Shown here one piece after another: positions 41,251-51,500 of a stretch of 64,000 nt of DNA. The DNA is from an uncultured Paracoccaceae bacterium (GTDB lineage: Bacteria > Pseudomonadota > Alphaproteobacteria > Rhodobacterales > Rhodobacteraceae). The stretch lies in assembly GCA_947489325.1 (NCBI GenBank), contig CANLDA010000002.1:124001-188000 (forward strand), given 5' to 3'. Every line of letters starts with the position of its first letter. Position 1 is the first letter of the stretch. The notes beneath the pieces are model-generated. The model saw only the letters and a list, made by a program, of their open reading frames with translations. It was not told the origin of the DNA and searched no databases. Made by a program: the position numbers and the translations under genes.

Positions 41251-42116
41251 GCTCGACTGACGAGATTGAGGACAGCTCTGCGCCGCTGATCGAACACCTT
41301 ACTGAATTACGCACGCGCCTGATACACAGCGTTGTTGCGTTTTTGATCGGTATGATCATCTGTTTTACAGTGGCGACACCGATTTTCAATTTCTTGACAG
41401 CCCCCTTGTGTCAGGTTCTGGCTGAAGGTGGCCAAGATTGCGCATTGATCTTTATCAGCCCTCAAGAAGGTTTCTTTGTTGCCATCAAGATCTCGCTTTT
41501 GGGGGGCTTTATGTTGGCCTTTCCTTATATCGGGATGCAAATGTGGCGGTTCGTAGCGCCAGGTTTGTATAAAAACGAACGCGGTGCGTTTTTGCCGTTC
41601 CTGATTTCATCACCCGTGATGTTTGTGTTGGGCGCAAGTTTTGCTTTTTATGTTGTGACACCCTTGGCATATGATTTCTTCTTAGGGTTTCAACAGTTTA
41701 GCGCCGAAGGGGATGTTGTCCCTGCCGCTGCCGGTCCACAAGGACCAAGCGTGATTTTCCAAGGTTCCGCACAAGAATACTTGAATCTGACGGTGAAATT
41801 CATCGTCGCTTTCGGTCTGTGTTTTCAGTTACCTGTTCTTCTTACCTTAATGGGTAAGGCTGGTTTGGTCAGTGCCGAAGGACTGGGCAATGTTCGCAAA
41901 TACGCCGTGGTGGCCATTTTAGTTTTGGCAGCACTTGTAACACCTCCTGATGTTATTACACAGGCGATCTTGTTTGTGGTGGTTTACGGGCTGTACGAAA
42001 TTTCGATTTTCCTTGTCCGTCGAGTAGAAACCAAACGTGACGCAAAACTGCGAGCCGAAGGGTATTTTGACGACGAAGACGAAGACGAAGAAGAGCCAAG
42101 TGATGGCAAAGACTAA
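41247..42116 (+). CDS. tatC: Sec-independent protein translocase TatC
   Basis: 289 residues with six membrane helices. The family N-terminus ([19 protein letters not shown]-like [17 protein letters not shown]) and [15 protein letters not shown] plus the first periplasmic cap are seen; it binds the twin-arginine signal. A strongly acidic C-terminal tail ([13 protein letters not shown]) extends past the last helix. The DUF815 gene starts inside this tail with a 14-base overlap. Confidence 0.95.
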   Translation: MSSTDEIEDSSAPLIEHLTELRTRLIHSVVAFLIGMIICFTVATPIFNFLTAPLCQVLAEGGQDCALIFISPQEGFFVAIKISLLGGFMLAFPYIGMQMWRFVAPGLYKNERGAFLPFLISSPVMFVLGASFAFYVVTPLAYDFFLGFQQFSAEGDVVPAAAGPQGPSVIFQGSAQEYLNLTVKFIVAFGLCFQLPVLLTLMGKAGLVSAEGLGNVRKYAVVAILVLAALVTPPDVITQAILFVVVYGLYEISIFLVRRVETKRDAKLRAEGYFDDEDEDEEEPSDGKD

Positions 42117-42945
42117 GACGCTCAAACGTATTGCCGCGGCGCTGGAGAGGTTATCTCCGGCGCCGTTTGGCGTTCCGGATTTTGATAATGCGGACGCCTT
42201 TGTGTGGCATACAGAGCCGGATTGCCTTGAGCCTATTGTTCAGGTCAATCGGGTTGATCTTGCCCTGTTGATTGGGGTGGATCGCGCGCGCGATACTTTG
42301 TTGGAAAACACGCTACAATTCGCGCGTGGCTTGCCTGCGAATAACGCCTTATTGTGGGGCGCGCGCGGTATGGGAAAATCAAGCCTTGTCAAAGCGGTAC
42401 ATGCAGAAGTTAATACGCAAGGCTTACCTCTTAAAATCGTTGAACTTCAACGCGAAGACCTGCCAAGCGTGGCCCGTTTGCTAAGCCTGTTGCGCGGATC
42501 ACAGCATCGGTTTTTGCTCTATTGTGATGACCTTTCATTTTCCCATGATGACCAACACTACAAAAGCCTCAAGGCCGTGTTGGATGGTGGGATTGAGGGA
42601 CGCCCAGAGAATGTTGTGTTTTACGCAACATCCAACCGCCGCCACTTGATGCCACGCGATATGATCGAAAACGAACGTGGCAGCGCCATTAACCCATCAG
42701 AAGCGGTCGAAGAAAAAGTGTCGCTCTCAGATCGGTTTGGTCTGTGGCTTGGTTTTCATCCCTGTGATCAGGATGAATATCTTGCGATGATTGATGGGTA
42801 TTGCGCAGCTTATGGCGTGGACGTGGAGCCAGGCATTCTGCGCGCAGAAGCCATCGAGTGGCAGGCGACACGCGGATCACGTTCTGGCCGCGTGGCCTGG
42901 CAATTTTTCACCGACTTGGCGGGGCGCAAAGGCGTGGCTCTTTAG
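42103..42945 (+). CDS. DUF815 family AAA-type ATPase
   Basis: 280 residues. P-loop [13 protein letters not shown] near residue 90, Walker B-like LLYCDDLSF, sensor segment [16 protein letters not shown], and the conserved [28 protein letters not shown] block, the DUF815 signature. Its biological role is not established to my knowledge. It overlaps tatC by 14 bases, so it is co-translated with the Tat genes; a link to export is inference only. Copy C of the dispersed element follows the stop. Confidence 0.88.
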   Translation: MAKTKTLKRIAAALERLSPAPFGVPDFDNADAFVWHTEPDCLEPIVQVNRVDLALLIGVDRARDTLLENTLQFARGLPANNALLWGARGMGKSSLVKAVHAEVNTQGLPLKIVELQREDLPSVARLLSLLRGSQHRFLLYCDDLSFSHDDQHYKSLKAVLDGGIEGRPENVVFYATSNRRHLMPRDMIENERGSAINPSEAVEEKVSLSDRFGLWLGFHPCDQDEYLAMIDGYCAAYGVDVEPGILRAEAIEWQATRGSRSGRVAWQFFTDLAGRKGVAL

Positions 42946-42957
42946 CGTATCCTTTGG

Positions 42958-43004
42958 CTTCTTTTTGGCTGAAATATCCCGGGGGTTTGGGGGCTGGCCC
43001 CCAA
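42958..43004. repeat. Dispersed intergenic element, copy C
   Basis: The 22-base block at 42958-42979 shares AAATATCC and CTTCTT with copies A and B. A perfect TTGGGGGC (42987-42994)/GCCCCCAA (42997-43004) stem with a 2-base gap follows. It lies between convergent genes, 13 bases after the DUF815 stop, where it could end transcription from both sides. Confidence 0.8.
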
Positions 43005-43038
43005 GTATCAAAGGAAATTGCCCCGCTGTTTTCATGTC

Positions 43039-44211
43039 TTATTGCAGGAATGGCATCGGATCGACGCTGTCAAACCCCTTACGCACTTCAAAATGCACAT
43101 AGCTGTCTGAGCTGGGAACCGACGCGATTTTACCACCGCGCGAAACGGTGCTGCCTTTGGATACTGCCACGTCAGAGACATTGTAATACACCGTCATAAG
43201 ATTGTCGGGATGGCGAATAACAACAATCTTTGCGCCGGTTTCCGCATCTTCGGTAATTGCAGCAACCTTACCGCCCGCAGCGGCTGACACAGGGCTGCCG
43301 CTGGCAGCGGCAATGTCGATGCCGTTGTTTTTACCCTTAGCATAAGATCGGATGATTTTGCCTTTCACAGGATAAGCCATCTGCGCGGAGTTTGTGGATT
43401 GTTGCAGGTCCGGTGTTTTGGGTTGTGGCGCTTCGGTGACGACAACGGTTTCCTCAGGCAGCGGCTTTTTCGCACTTGGTGGGGTTGGGGTTGGGCTGCC
43501 TTCGCCGGGTTGGGTGATGATCTCGGCCTGCGCGTGTGTTGCCGCAATGGGTGGAATCAGCAAAATCTGGTTTTCACGGATGGTGAAGTCGCTGCCAAGA
43601 CCGTTCCATTCGGCCAGAGACCGTACAGACACGTTGTAAAGCCGTGCAATGGAAAAGGCGGTTTCACCGCGCTGAACCTGATGGCGGATGGGTTCAATCC
43701 CAGTGGGCCCTTTGGGCGCGTCTGCGGCTGCTGGAGCAGGGGGCAAAGTATCTGTCTGAATCGCTGCATTGTCGATGGCATTGCCTGCCAAAGAGGAAAT
43801 ATCTACACCACCGGGTGATTGAATGACGCCCACGCCACCGGTCTCCGGTGAAGGCTCTCTGACGCGTCCGGGCAGAACAACCACTTCCCCCTCACGCAGC
43901 GGGTCAGAAGGTTTTAGGCCGTTGTATTCTCCCAAAGACAGGGCATCCAACCCGATGCGATCTGCCACATCTTGCAGGCGGTCCCCGCGTCGGGCCACCG
44001 CGACCTGATAATTGGGATAGGAAATGACCCCGCGGCGGTCTGCACGTGGACGTGGCGCAGCAGGTTGCAATGTGGCGTCTGTGGTATCCAAACTGCGTTC
44101 GCCAAACTTGTCGCGCAGATCAAAATCCAATGGTTCATCACAAGCGCTTAGGACTGCCAAAGCAGTGCCTGCCAATAAAAGGCGTGTGCCAGAAAAACGG
44201 ATCAATGCCAT
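43039..44211 (-). CDS. nlpD: LysM/LytM (M23-like) lipoprotein, NlpD-type amidase activator
   Basis: 390 residues. Lipoprotein signal with lipobox LSAC (Cys24), two LysM peptidoglycan-binding domains (about 65-115 and 178-222), a Pro-rich linker, and a C-terminal M23-like domain (about 280-390). The zinc site is degenerate: NNGIDI, YYNVSD and VHFEVRK lack most of the His residues of active endopeptidases. That fits NlpD/EnvC-type activators of cell-wall amidases rather than enzymes. It lies downstream of surE-pcm, as nlpD does in E. coli. Confidence 0.85.
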   Translation of the reverse strand: MALIRFSGTRLLLAGTALAVLSACDEPLDFDLRDKFGERSLDTTDATLQPAAPRPRADRRGVISYPNYQVAVARRGDRLQDVADRIGLDALSLGEYNGLKPSDPLREGEVVVLPGRVREPSPETGGVGVIQSPGGVDISSLAGNAIDNAAIQTDTLPPAPAAADAPKGPTGIEPIRHQVQRGETAFSIARLYNVSVRSLAEWNGLGSDFTIRENQILLIPPIAATHAQAEIITQPGEGSPTPTPPSAKKPLPEETVVVTEAPQPKTPDLQQSTNSAQMAYPVKGKIIRSYAKGKNNGIDIAAASGSPVSAAAGGKVAAITEDAETGAKIVVIRHPDNLMTVYYNVSDVAVSKGSTVSRGGKIASVPSSDSYVHFEVRKGFDSVDPMPFLQ

Positions 44212-44352
44212 CTCGATGTCCTCAATTGCGCCGTTTTCTTCCCCAAAACGGTGCGATGTTACTTGTTAAGCGTATTCTTACGTTACCTGTGTTTGAACGC
44301 CAGATCGTTCAAGCGTCTGGTGTGTCATCTTCTTCGTCACGCCCTGACACAA

Positions 44353-44997
44353 TCAGGTTTCGCGTGCAATCCCTTCGACCAGCGGAACAAAGCGCACGGG
44401 GCGCATTTCGTCATAGTCAAATCCGGTTTCGTGGCGTCGCACGCGGATCATGCTTTGCACGGTGTCTGACTGCCCAACGGGCAAAACCATGATACCCCCG
44501 ATTTTCAATTGCGCCAAGAGGGGGCCAGGGGGATCCTCTGCGGCCGCCGTCACCAAGATACGATCAAAAGGGGCCTGATCGGGCAATCCGTGGCTGCCAT
44601 CGGCGGTAAATGCGGTGATATTGGTCAGATCAAGAGCTTCGAAAACCTCGCGTGCCTCGCGAACAAGGCGGCGATGTCGATCCACGGTGTATACGCGCCG
44701 TGCCAACTGACTGAGAATTGCCGCCTGATAGCCAGAGCCGGTGCCGACCTCCAACACTTTATCACGTGGGCTAACCTCTAGGGCTTGGGTCATGAGACCC
44801 ACAACCGAAGGCTGGCTGATGGTCTGCCCGCATCCGATAGGCAGGGGCATGTCCTCATAGGCGCGTTCGGAAAACAAACCACGAATGAAGGGGGCGCGGT
44901 CGATCTTTTCCATCGCCGTCAGCACATGTTTGTCTGTGACACCCTTAGAGCGCAGGGCATATAGGAATTGCATCTTGCGTTCGGCAGCGTCGCTCAT
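44353..44997 (-). CDS. pcm: Protein-L-isoaspartate O-methyltransferase
   Basis: 214 residues. Repairs L-isoaspartyl residues in aged proteins using S-adenosylmethionine. Seen: the [20 protein letters not shown] substrate loop and the SAM motif [15 protein letters not shown], then [10 protein letters not shown]. It overlaps surE by 4 bases, the classic surE-pcm arrangement. A 141-base gap with a CCGTTTT/AAAACGG inverted repeat (44231-44251) separates it from the NlpD-like gene. Confidence 0.94.
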   Translation of the reverse strand: MSDAAERKMQFLYALRSKGVTDKHVLTAMEKIDRAPFIRGLFSERAYEDMPLPIGCGQTISQPSVVGLMTQALEVSPRDKVLEVGTGSGYQAAILSQLARRVYTVDRHRRLVREAREVFEALDLTNITAFTADGSHGLPDQAPFDRILVTAAAEDPPGPLLAQLKIGGIMVLPVGQSDTVQSMIRVRRHETGFDYDEMRPVRFVPLVEGIARET

Positions 44998-45779
44998 GTT
45001 TCAATTGCCTTCATAGGTGCAAGCATGTCATGCGCTGTCAGGTCAGCGCGCATCGGCGTGACAGAGATGTATCCATCCAGATTAACAGCTGCATCTGTGC
45101 CGGGATCGGTTGGCGTGTGTTGATCGCCGCCCTTTACCCATAGGAACTTGCGACCAGAGGGAGAATGATGTGGTTCAACCGTGAAGTTGGTGTTACGCCG
45201 ATACCCCTGTGACGCCACGCGGATGCCTTTGACATCTGCTGCCGGAACGGGTGGAAAGTTCACGTTATAAAACAGACGATAATCATCGCTGTTGCCCGGA
45301 TCATTGGCCAAAATGCGGCGCACGACCTCTGCGCCGTGATGGCTGGACGCCTCAAACGGGTTGTCTGCGTTCACATTGGCAGGGCCGTAATACTGTGACA
45401 GAGCAATTGCAGGGATACCTTGCAAGGCTGCCTCCATCGCGCCACCAATGGTGCCGGAATAGAGCGTGTTTTCTGCGGAATTGTTGCCGCGATTGACACC
45501 TGACAACACCAGATCAGGGCGCGCATCTTTCATCACGTCATGCAAGCCTGCCAACACACAGTCTGCAGGGCTGCCTTCGGCGGCGAAGCGGCGTGGACCC
45601 ATCTGGGCAATCATTGTGGGGTGGGTATAGCTGATGCAGTGGGCGACGCCGGATTGTTCAAATGCGGGGGCCACGGTCCATACCTCGCCTTCGGGACCTG
45701 CGATCTCGGTGGCAATGGCCTCCATCACCTTTAGGCCGGGCGCGTTGATGCCATCGTCATTGGTGATAAGAATACGCAT
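44994..45779 (-). CDS. surE: 5'/3'-nucleotidase SurE
   Basis: 261 residues. Metal-dependent nucleotidase of the stationary-phase survival family; the N-terminal [12 protein letters not shown] motif and [10 protein letters not shown] supply metal ligands. It overlaps pcm by 4 bases. Its leader can fold into a 10-base stem that covers the region right before the ATG (45782-45837). Confidence 0.94.
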   Translation of the reverse strand: MRILITNDDGINAPGLKVMEAIATEIAGPEGEVWTVAPAFEQSGVAHCISYTHPTMIAQMGPRRFAAEGSPADCVLAGLHDVMKDARPDLVLSGVNRGNNSAENTLYSGTIGGAMEAALQGIPAIALSQYYGPANVNADNPFEASSHHGAEVVRRILANDPGNSDDYRLFYNVNFPPVPAADVKGIRVASQGYRRNTNFTVEPHHSPSGRKFLWVKGGDQHTPTDPGTDAAVNLDGYISVTPMRADLTAHDMLAPMKAIET

Positions 45780-45781
45780 AA

Positions 45782-45837
45782 GCCTGCCCCAAATTGCCTT
45801 TTATTCTCTCTAGTGGAGAGACTGCGCTGGGGCAAGC
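45782..45837 (-). promoter_or_regulatory. Stem-loop in the surE leader
   Basis: On the minus strand GCTTGCCCCA (45837-45828) pairs with TGGGGCAGGC (45791-45782), ten pairs with one T-G wobble. An inner CTCTC/GAGAG stem lies at 45806-45820. The outer 3' arm ends 2 bases before the surE ATG and includes the purine-rich stretch that would serve as ribosome binding site. Confidence 0.5.
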
Positions 45838-45865
45838 AAAGCGTCACGATGTCTGAAAAATCAGA

Positions 45866-46504
45866 TCACAGAAGTGACAAAAGGCGCGCGGCTTCGTCCT
45901 TTGGAGCACTAAGGGGCGCGCGATCCTCACCCGGGAAGAAACGTGCGCGTGTGCCCGTAGGCATGCCGTTTGGTTCCAGAATGGATACTTTGGGGCCTGT
46001 GGTGGTGGTTTCGGCTTGCCAACTGCGCGCAAGGGCGATTTGCGCAGCCTTAGTGGCACCGTAAGAGCCAAAGAACTTTCCGCCCGCACGTGGGTCATCA
46101 AAGAACACGGCCTGACCGTCAGCACCCAACAGAGGGGTGAGAAAAGGAATAAGCTGTCCAGTGGACGTGACGTTGATTGCCACGGATTTTGCCCAATCCT
46201 TTTGGTCAATATGTCCCGCAGGCGTGAGAGGCGCGCCATGTACGGCCGCGTGTACCCATATATCCACCTTGCCCCACCGATCATGGATCGAGCGGCACAA
46301 TTGCGCCATCGCATCCACATTTGTGATATCCATCGGTGCCAACGTGGCCGCGCCACCTTTGGCTTTGATGCGGTCATCCAACTCTTCCAGCGCACCAGTG
46401 GTGCGGGCAACAGCGACAATGTGATATTCGGGTGCAAGAGCTTCGGCCATGGCAAAGCCAAGACCACGAGAGGCTCCGGTAACAAGGGCAAGTTTCTCGG
46501 TCAT
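45866..46504 (-). CDS. Short-chain dehydrogenase/reductase family protein
   Basis: 212 residues. Rossmann motif TGASRGLGFAMAEAL and the catalytic YGATK are seen; the segment VWHAAVHG-type (WVHAAVHGAPL) replaces the usual NNAG. The ATG at 46504 gives the family N-terminus (MTEKLALVTG); upstream extension to 46627 has no homology-like content. Substrate unknown. It lies 86 bases upstream of surE. Confidence 0.85.
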   Translation of the reverse strand: MTEKLALVTGASRGLGFAMAEALAPEYHIVAVARTTGALEELDDRIKAKGGAATLAPMDITNVDAMAQLCRSIHDRWGKVDIWVHAAVHGAPLTPAGHIDQKDWAKSVAINVTSTGQLIPFLTPLLGADGQAVFFDDPRAGGKFFGSYGATKAAQIALARSWQAETTTTGPKVSILEPNGMPTGTRARFFPGEDRAPLSAPKDEAARLLSLL

Positions 46505-46641
46505 GGGCACCATCTGCGGTTTTGGGCGATGAAGGTCAAGGGGGAATGTCAGTGCGTATTCAGAGCTGTGGCAAAGCCTTGCGCACCCAGTAGAGCGCGC
46601 GGGATACCCGAGCGCTGTGATATACACGCTTATAGATTTGC

Positions 46642-46899
46642 CTACGCAGGCATGGATAGTTTTTCGGTCTTGCTGCGTGTCTGTAAAATCACGCCTTCTG
46701 GATCAATCGCTGCAACGTGACCTTTGGGGGTTTTATCCCCGATTTTTACCATCAGGGTTTTGCCCGAAGATCGCCGCAAGAGGGCGCGCAGGTTGTCTGC
46801 TGGGCCAAACAGACCAATCAGGATTAGGGACTCTGACGGCAAGGTGTCGGCCTGAGTGGCAAGATCGGCCACGTTTTCCGGTGTTTCGTTCTGGGACAA
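46642..46899 (-). CDS. Small hypothetical protein with a PilP/GspC-like segment
   Basis: 85 residues, no signal peptide or membrane helix. The segment SLILIGLFGPADNLRALLRRSSGKTL followed by KVGD-like VKIGD and VILQTRSKTEKLSMP resembles the beta-domain of PilP/GspC-type proteins, but it lacks any membrane anchor, so a secretion role is doubtful. It sits 177 bases downstream of purF, beyond a terminator. Function unknown. Confidence 0.55.
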   Translation of the reverse strand: MSQNETPENVADLATQADTLPSESLILIGLFGPADNLRALLRRSSGKTLMVKIGDKTPKGHVAAIDPEGVILQTRSKTEKLSMPA

Positions 46900-47014
46900 G
46901 AGAGCCTCGTTCCGCTGTTTCGGGAAAGGCGCATGTAACAGGTTTTATGATGTGCGAAAGAGGCCCCATGAATAAGGTGGGCGGGTATGCGCACAGCACA
47001 TGGCAAATGCGCAA

Positions 47015-47046
47015 GAAAAAGCCGCAACGCTGTTGGGCGCTGCGGC
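47015..47046 (-). terminator. Rho-independent terminator after purF
   Basis: On the minus strand GCCGCA (47046-47041) pairs with TGCGGC (47026-47021), with an inner GCG/CGC pairing, followed by TTTTTC (47020-47015). It lies about 30 bases after the purF stop. Confidence 0.85.
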
Positions 47047-47076
47047 AAATCGGCAATCTTATGCACGTAGGGGCGT

Positions 47077-48531
47077 TTATTCAGCTGCTTTCAGCTCGAA
47101 CCCTTTTTCAATCATGTCACTGGGGATGACCGGATATTCGCCGCTAAAGCAAGCATCACAGTATTGAGGACAAGAATTATCGCGCCCGGTGGCCTCGCCA
47201 ACAGCGCGGTAAAGCCCATCCAGTGATACGAATTTCAGACTGTCCACGGCCAAATGTTCAGCCATTTCGTCCTCTGTCATATTTGCCGCAAGCAATTTGT
47301 CACGGTTTGGGGTGTCCACACCGTAAAAACAGGGCCACGCGGTTGGCGGGCTGGCGATGCGGAAATGCACCTCTTTGGCGCCGGCATCCAAGATCATTTC
47401 TTTGATCTTGCGGCTGGTGGTGCCACGCACAACCGAGTCATCCACCAAAATCACGCGTTTTCCACGGATCAGGGCGCGATTCACGTTCAGCTTCAGTCGC
47501 ACACCCATGTTGCGGATTTGCTCTGTCGGCTCAATGAACGTGCGGCCCATGTATTGGTTACGGATAATGCCCATCGCAAAGGGAATGCCGCTTTCTTGGC
47601 TGTAGCCAATGGCAGCAGGTGTCCCACTGTCAGGCACGGCACAGACAAGGTCGGCCTCTACCGGGTTTTCACGGGCCAGCTCTACGCCAATCTGACGACG
47701 GGTTTCATAGACGGATCGGCCGCCAATGATGCTGTCAGGGCGTGAGAAATAGACATGTTCAAACACGCAGAATTTCGGGGATTGCTGGCGGAAGGGGAAA
47801 GACGACTCAACGCCGCCTTCTTCGGTGATGACAACCATCTCGCCCGGTGCGATTTCGCGCACCAATTCTGCGCCGATAATATCCAGCGCACAGGTTTCTG
47901 ACGACAAAGCCCAACCGTCACCCAATTTACCCAGAACCAGTGGGCGAACGCCCAACGGATCACGCACACCAATCAGTTTGGTACGGGTCATGGCGACAAC
48001 AGAGAACGCACCTTCGACACGGCGCAGGGCATCTTCCATGCGTTCGGGGATCGTGCGTTGCAGGGATCGTGCCATCAGGTGAATGATGCATTCACTGTCA
48101 GAACTGGATTGGAAAATACTGCCACGTTCAATCAGCTCTTTGCGCAGGGCATCGGCATTGGTGATATTGCCATTGTGGGCAATCGCTGCGCCCCCCATGG
48201 AAAACTCACCAAAAAACGGCTGAACGTCACGGATGACGGCACCTTTGGCACCAGCTGTGGAATACCGCACATGGCCGATCGCAAGAGGGCCGGGCAGTTG
48301 TTCCATCAAGGATGCTTTGGTGAAGTTATCACGTACGTACCCAAACCGTCGGGCGTTGTTGAACCCGTGCTCTGGATGGTGGCTGACGATACCGCCGGCT
48401 TCTTGACCACGGTGTTGCAACGCGTGCAAACCAAGGGCCACAAAGTTGGCAGCGTCTTTAAGGCCGATGACACCATACACACCGCATTCTTCACGCAGTT
48501 TGTCATCATCGAACGGGTGGGCGGGGGGCAT
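47077..48531 (-). CDS. purF: Amidophosphoribosyltransferase
   Basis: 484 residues. First committed step of purine synthesis: PRPP plus glutamine gives phosphoribosylamine. The N-terminal propeptide ends before Cys16 in REECGVYG, the expected mature N-terminal nucleophile. Cys residues in FCVFEHVYFS, WPCFYGVD and the CPQYCDACF segment match the [4Fe-4S] ligand positions of the Bacillus-type enzyme. The PRPP loop VILVDDSVVRGTTS is intact. The start at 48531 is chosen for the short propeptide; the frame is open further upstream to 48738, but without similarity. Confidence 0.93.
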   Translation of the reverse strand: MPPAHPFDDDKLREECGVYGVIGLKDAANFVALGLHALQHRGQEAGGIVSHHPEHGFNNARRFGYVRDNFTKASLMEQLPGPLAIGHVRYSTAGAKGAVIRDVQPFFGEFSMGGAAIAHNGNITNADALRKELIERGSIFQSSSDSECIIHLMARSLQRTIPERMEDALRRVEGAFSVVAMTRTKLIGVRDPLGVRPLVLGKLGDGWALSSETCALDIIGAELVREIAPGEMVVITEEGGVESSFPFRQQSPKFCVFEHVYFSRPDSIIGGRSVYETRRQIGVELARENPVEADLVCAVPDSGTPAAIGYSQESGIPFAMGIIRNQYMGRTFIEPTEQIRNMGVRLKLNVNRALIRGKRVILVDDSVVRGTTSRKIKEMILDAGAKEVHFRIASPPTAWPCFYGVDTPNRDKLLAANMTEDEMAEHLAVDSLKFVSLDGLYRAVGEATGRDNSCPQYCDACFSGEYPVIPSDMIEKGFELKAAE

Positions 48532-48787
48532 CTGGCTATGCAAGGCGGGCGCTCCGAATCCGTTAGGCTTGATTTGGCCTCTCTTAAGGGGGTTTAACAC
48601 ATATGTCACGAAGGGATCACAGAATATCGGGGCAAGCTGATCAAGTTTTTCTGAAGAGGGTGCTTGAATGCTAAACATAGCAGCAAAGAATAGAGGGTAG
48701 CGCCTGAGCCTAGTTGGGCGAGAAGTGCGCCCTCCCATGAGGAGGGTCTGGCGCTGCCCGACGATGCCACCGGGTGATCCCCGGTAA

Positions 48788-49534
48788 CTATCTCACCGCC
48801 TCGATCGGGCCTTCGGCGCGACCGTGGATGAATTGATCCAGATAGGGATCGCCGCTTTGGTCCATGTCGGCGACAGGGCCCGTCCATTTGATCACGCCGT
48901 CGTGTAGCATCGCCACTTTGTCGGCAATGGCGCGCACAGAGGTCATGTCGTGGGTGATGGTCATCGCCGTTGCGCCCATCTCCACAACAATTTCACGGAT
49001 CAGATCATTGATGACGCCCGACATGATCGGATCAAGCCCCGTGGTGGGTTCGTCAAAAAAGATAATTTCGGGTTCGGCTGCGATGGCGCGGGCAAGGCCC
49101 ACGCGCTTTTGCATACCGCCTGACAGCTCAGACGGAAATAGATCGGCCACATCAGGCGTCAGGCCCACGCGGCGCAGTTTTTCAATCGCAATTTCGCGCG
49201 CCTCGGCCTTTGGACGTTTGAGCGACCCGCGCAGCAGACGAAAGGCCACGTTCTGCCAAACTGTCAGGCTGTCAAACAGCGCACCGCCCTGAAACAACAT
49301 GCCAAAGCGGGCCAGGAATTTGTCACGATCGCCTTTTGATGCATCCTTGCCATCCACTGTTATCAGACCTTGATCTGGTGTGATTAATCCAAGCACAGAT
49401 TTAAGCGCCACAGATTTTCCGGTGCCGGATCCACCAATGATCACCATGCTTTCGCCCCGAGGAATCGTTAGATTGACGCCTTGCAAAACCCTTTTGGGGC
49501 CGAAATGTTTATGGACGTTATCAAGTGTAATCAT
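48788..49534 (-). CDS. mlaF: ABC transporter ATP-binding protein, MlaF-type
   Basis: 248 residues. Walker A IGGSGTGKSVALKS, signature ELSGGMQKRVGLARA and Walker B IIFFDEPTTGLDP. It energises the MCE-linked phospholipid transport system that keeps outer-membrane lipid asymmetry. It overlaps mlaE by 4 bases. No mlaD (MCE) gene is next to it; a weak ACCGGG/CCCGGT stem (48769-48785) follows the stop. Confidence 0.9.
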   Translation of the reverse strand: MITLDNVHKHFGPKRVLQGVNLTIPRGESMVIIGGSGTGKSVALKSVLGLITPDQGLITVDGKDASKGDRDKFLARFGMLFQGGALFDSLTVWQNVAFRLLRGSLKRPKAEAREIAIEKLRRVGLTPDVADLFPSELSGGMQKRVGLARAIAAEPEIIFFDEPTTGLDPIMSGVINDLIREIVVEMGATAMTITHDMTSVRAIADKVAMLHDGVIKWTGPVADMDQSGDPYLDQFIHGRAEGPIEAVR

Positions 49535-50313
49535 GATGAGAAAAACAACGATGTCAGAAGGAAGTTAGCAGCAAGGATTAACACGGCAGCCGCCTGAACC
49601 GAACCTTTGGTGGCTTGGCCAACGCCTTGTGCTCCGCGCCCAGAATTCATGCCAAAATAACATCCCATCATGGCGGCAATCCCACCAAAGACGCAGCCTT
49701 TGGCCAGAGAGGACAGAATGTCGGTGAATTGCAGAAAATCCGCAGTGTTCTTGATATAGGTGGCAGCATTAAAGCCAAGTTGCCCCGTGCCCACAACAAA
49801 TCCGCCAAAAATACCGATGATGTCGCCAATGCCCACCAGCAAAGGCACAACAATCAGCGCCGCCAGAACGCGCGGTGCGGTCAGATATTTCATGGGATGC
49901 GTGGATAGGGTGACAAGGGCGTCGATTTGCTCGGTCACTTTCATTGTGGCAATTTCAGCTGCGATAGAGCTGGTCACACGGGCCGCAATCATAAGCCCGA
50001 CCAACACAGGCCCCAATTCGCGTACCATGCCAATAGCGACGATTTGTGGCACCACGGCCTCGGCTGAGAAACGCGCGCCACCATCATAGATTTGCAAGGC
50101 CAGTGCCCCACCTGTGAAAAACGCGGTCAAACCGACCACTGGTAGGGATAGCCAACCAATTTGCAACAAGGCCACAAGGAATTCGCGCCCATAAAACGGC
50201 GGACGCACAATATGGCTTAACCCTTGAGACGCGAAAATTGCGGCACGCCCGATCAAGGCCATAAATGCAAGCGTTTGACGACCAATGGCGGCGATGGGGG
50301 CTGTAAGGCTCAT
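49531..50313 (-). CDS. mlaE: MlaE-family ABC transporter permease
   Basis: 260 residues, five to six membrane helices. The MlaE signature [35 protein letters not shown] is present near residue 100. Works with MlaF in inner-membrane phospholipid transport. It overlaps alr and mlaF by 4 bases each, so the three genes form one translational unit. Confidence 0.92.
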   Translation of the reverse strand: MSLTAPIAAIGRQTLAFMALIGRAAIFASQGLSHIVRPPFYGREFLVALLQIGWLSLPVVGLTAFFTGGALALQIYDGGARFSAEAVVPQIVAIGMVRELGPVLVGLMIAARVTSSIAAEIATMKVTEQIDALVTLSTHPMKYLTAPRVLAALIVVPLLVGIGDIIGIFGGFVVGTGQLGFNAATYIKNTADFLQFTDILSSLAKGCVFGGIAAMMGCYFGMNSGRGAQGVGQATKGSVQAAAVLILAANFLLTSLFFSS

Positions 50314-51344
50314 CCTTTGTACCTGCGAGTGTAACGTTGTCCCAACGACGTCAGGATTTCATAACCGATGGTGCCAGCGGCTTGTGCCAAACTGTCCACT
50401 GTCTGTTCAGAATTCAAGAGGTCCAGATGTTTGGGATCTTCTGACAAGTCTGTAATATCCACACCCATTGAATCCATCGACACGCGCCCAGCAACAGGGC
50501 AGGGGCTGTCGCGATGGAAAAGCGATAGTTTTCCGCTGAGTGCGCGGAAAATACCATCGGCATATCCAGCACCAACTGTGGCAATGCGGCTGGGGCGTTT
50601 GGCGATCCAGCTGTTGCCGTACCCCACGGTTTCCCCTTCTTCGATATCACGTGTTTGAATGACAGGCAGAGACACACGTGCCACAATCTGCGCATCTGTA
50701 AAGGGTTGGCCCCCATAAAGACCAATGCCCGGACGGGTCATGTCAAAATGATACTCTTTTCCCATTAAGATGCCACCTGTTGCGGCCAAGGAACGAGGGA
50801 TACCAAGACCCTCGGTCATCTCGTTGAACACCTCAAGCTGATAGGCATTCATCGGGTTATCCGGCTCATCCGCGCAAGCCAGATGCGACATGATCAGGCT
50901 GGGACGTTGTTCAATCACAATATCACGCACGGCGTGCCACTCGGCAGGCTCCATCCCAAGGCGGTTCATGCCGCTGTCCAGTTGCACACCAAAAGTATGA
51001 CCGGGCAACGCTTCGACATGGCGCAGCATTTGGTCAATGGAATTGATCATTGGCGTCAATTGAAGATCAGAGATCATATCTGTGTCACCAGACATATGTC
51101 CGGCAAACACATTGATGGTTGGTCCCGGGCCAAGGGCCGCGCGCAAAGAAGCACCTTCTTCGGATGTTGCCACAAAGAAGGTGCGCACACCTGCACGTGC
51201 TAAGGCAGTGGCCACACGTTCGGCCCCAAGACCATAGCCATCCGCCTTAACCACAGCACCCGTTTCCGAGGCGCTCAGAGCCGCAAGCGTTTTCCAATTC
51301 GCGCAAAGCGCGTCGAGGTCAATTTTCAATGTTGCATTTGCCAT
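50310..51344 (-). CDS. alr: Alanine racemase
   Basis: 344 residues. PLP enzyme that makes D-alanine for peptidoglycan. The N-terminal [10 protein letters not shown] carries the PLP Lys; [10 protein letters not shown] and the GNSWIAKR segment belong to the C-terminal beta domain. In E. coli alr follows dnaB directly; here about 8.7 kb of other genes separate them. It overlaps mlaE by 4 bases. Confidence 0.93.
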   Translation of the reverse strand: MANATLKIDLDALCANWKTLAALSASETGAVVKADGYGLGAERVATALARAGVRTFFVATSEEGASLRAALGPGPTINVFAGHMSGDTDMISDLQLTPMINSIDQMLRHVEALPGHTFGVQLDSGMNRLGMEPAEWHAVRDIVIEQRPSLIMSHLACADEPDNPMNAYQLEVFNEMTEGLGIPRSLAATGGILMGKEYHFDMTRPGIGLYGGQPFTDAQIVARVSLPVIQTRDIEEGETVGYGNSWIAKRPSRIATVGAGYADGIFRALSGKLSLFHRDSPCPVAGRVSMDSMGVDITDLSEDPKHLDLLNSEQTVDSLAQAAGTIGYEILTSLGQRYTRRYKG

Positions 51345-51448
51345 AGCGGTTTGTTGGACAGGTCCGATCCGAAGGTCAAGGGGAAAGCGATAATCAATGC
51401 GGTCTCGGCGTCCCAGTTAGGTCAAGGCGTTTCAGAAATGTCCTAAAT

Positions 51449-51477
51449 TTGACTCGTTACCCCGGCGGTCTTTAGTC
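51449..51477 (+). promoter_or_regulatory. Candidate promoter for the VWA gene
   Basis: TTGACT (51449-51454), a 17-base spacer and TTAGTC (51472-51477) lie 24 bases before the GTG at 51501. The -10 match is weak. Confidence 0.35.
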
Positions 51478-51500
51478 TTGGGGATGTTAAGGGGGATGAT

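Noticed and set aside
44231-44251. CCGTTTT/AAAACGG inverted repeat before the NlpD-like gene
   Set aside because: Short, does not cover the ribosome binding site (GAGGA near 44220), and no T-run; likely of little effect.
48730-48746. CCCTCC/GGAGGG hairpin upstream of purF
   Set aside because: Stable but without a T-run and too far from mlaF to call a terminator; no ligand-binding RNA pattern recognised.
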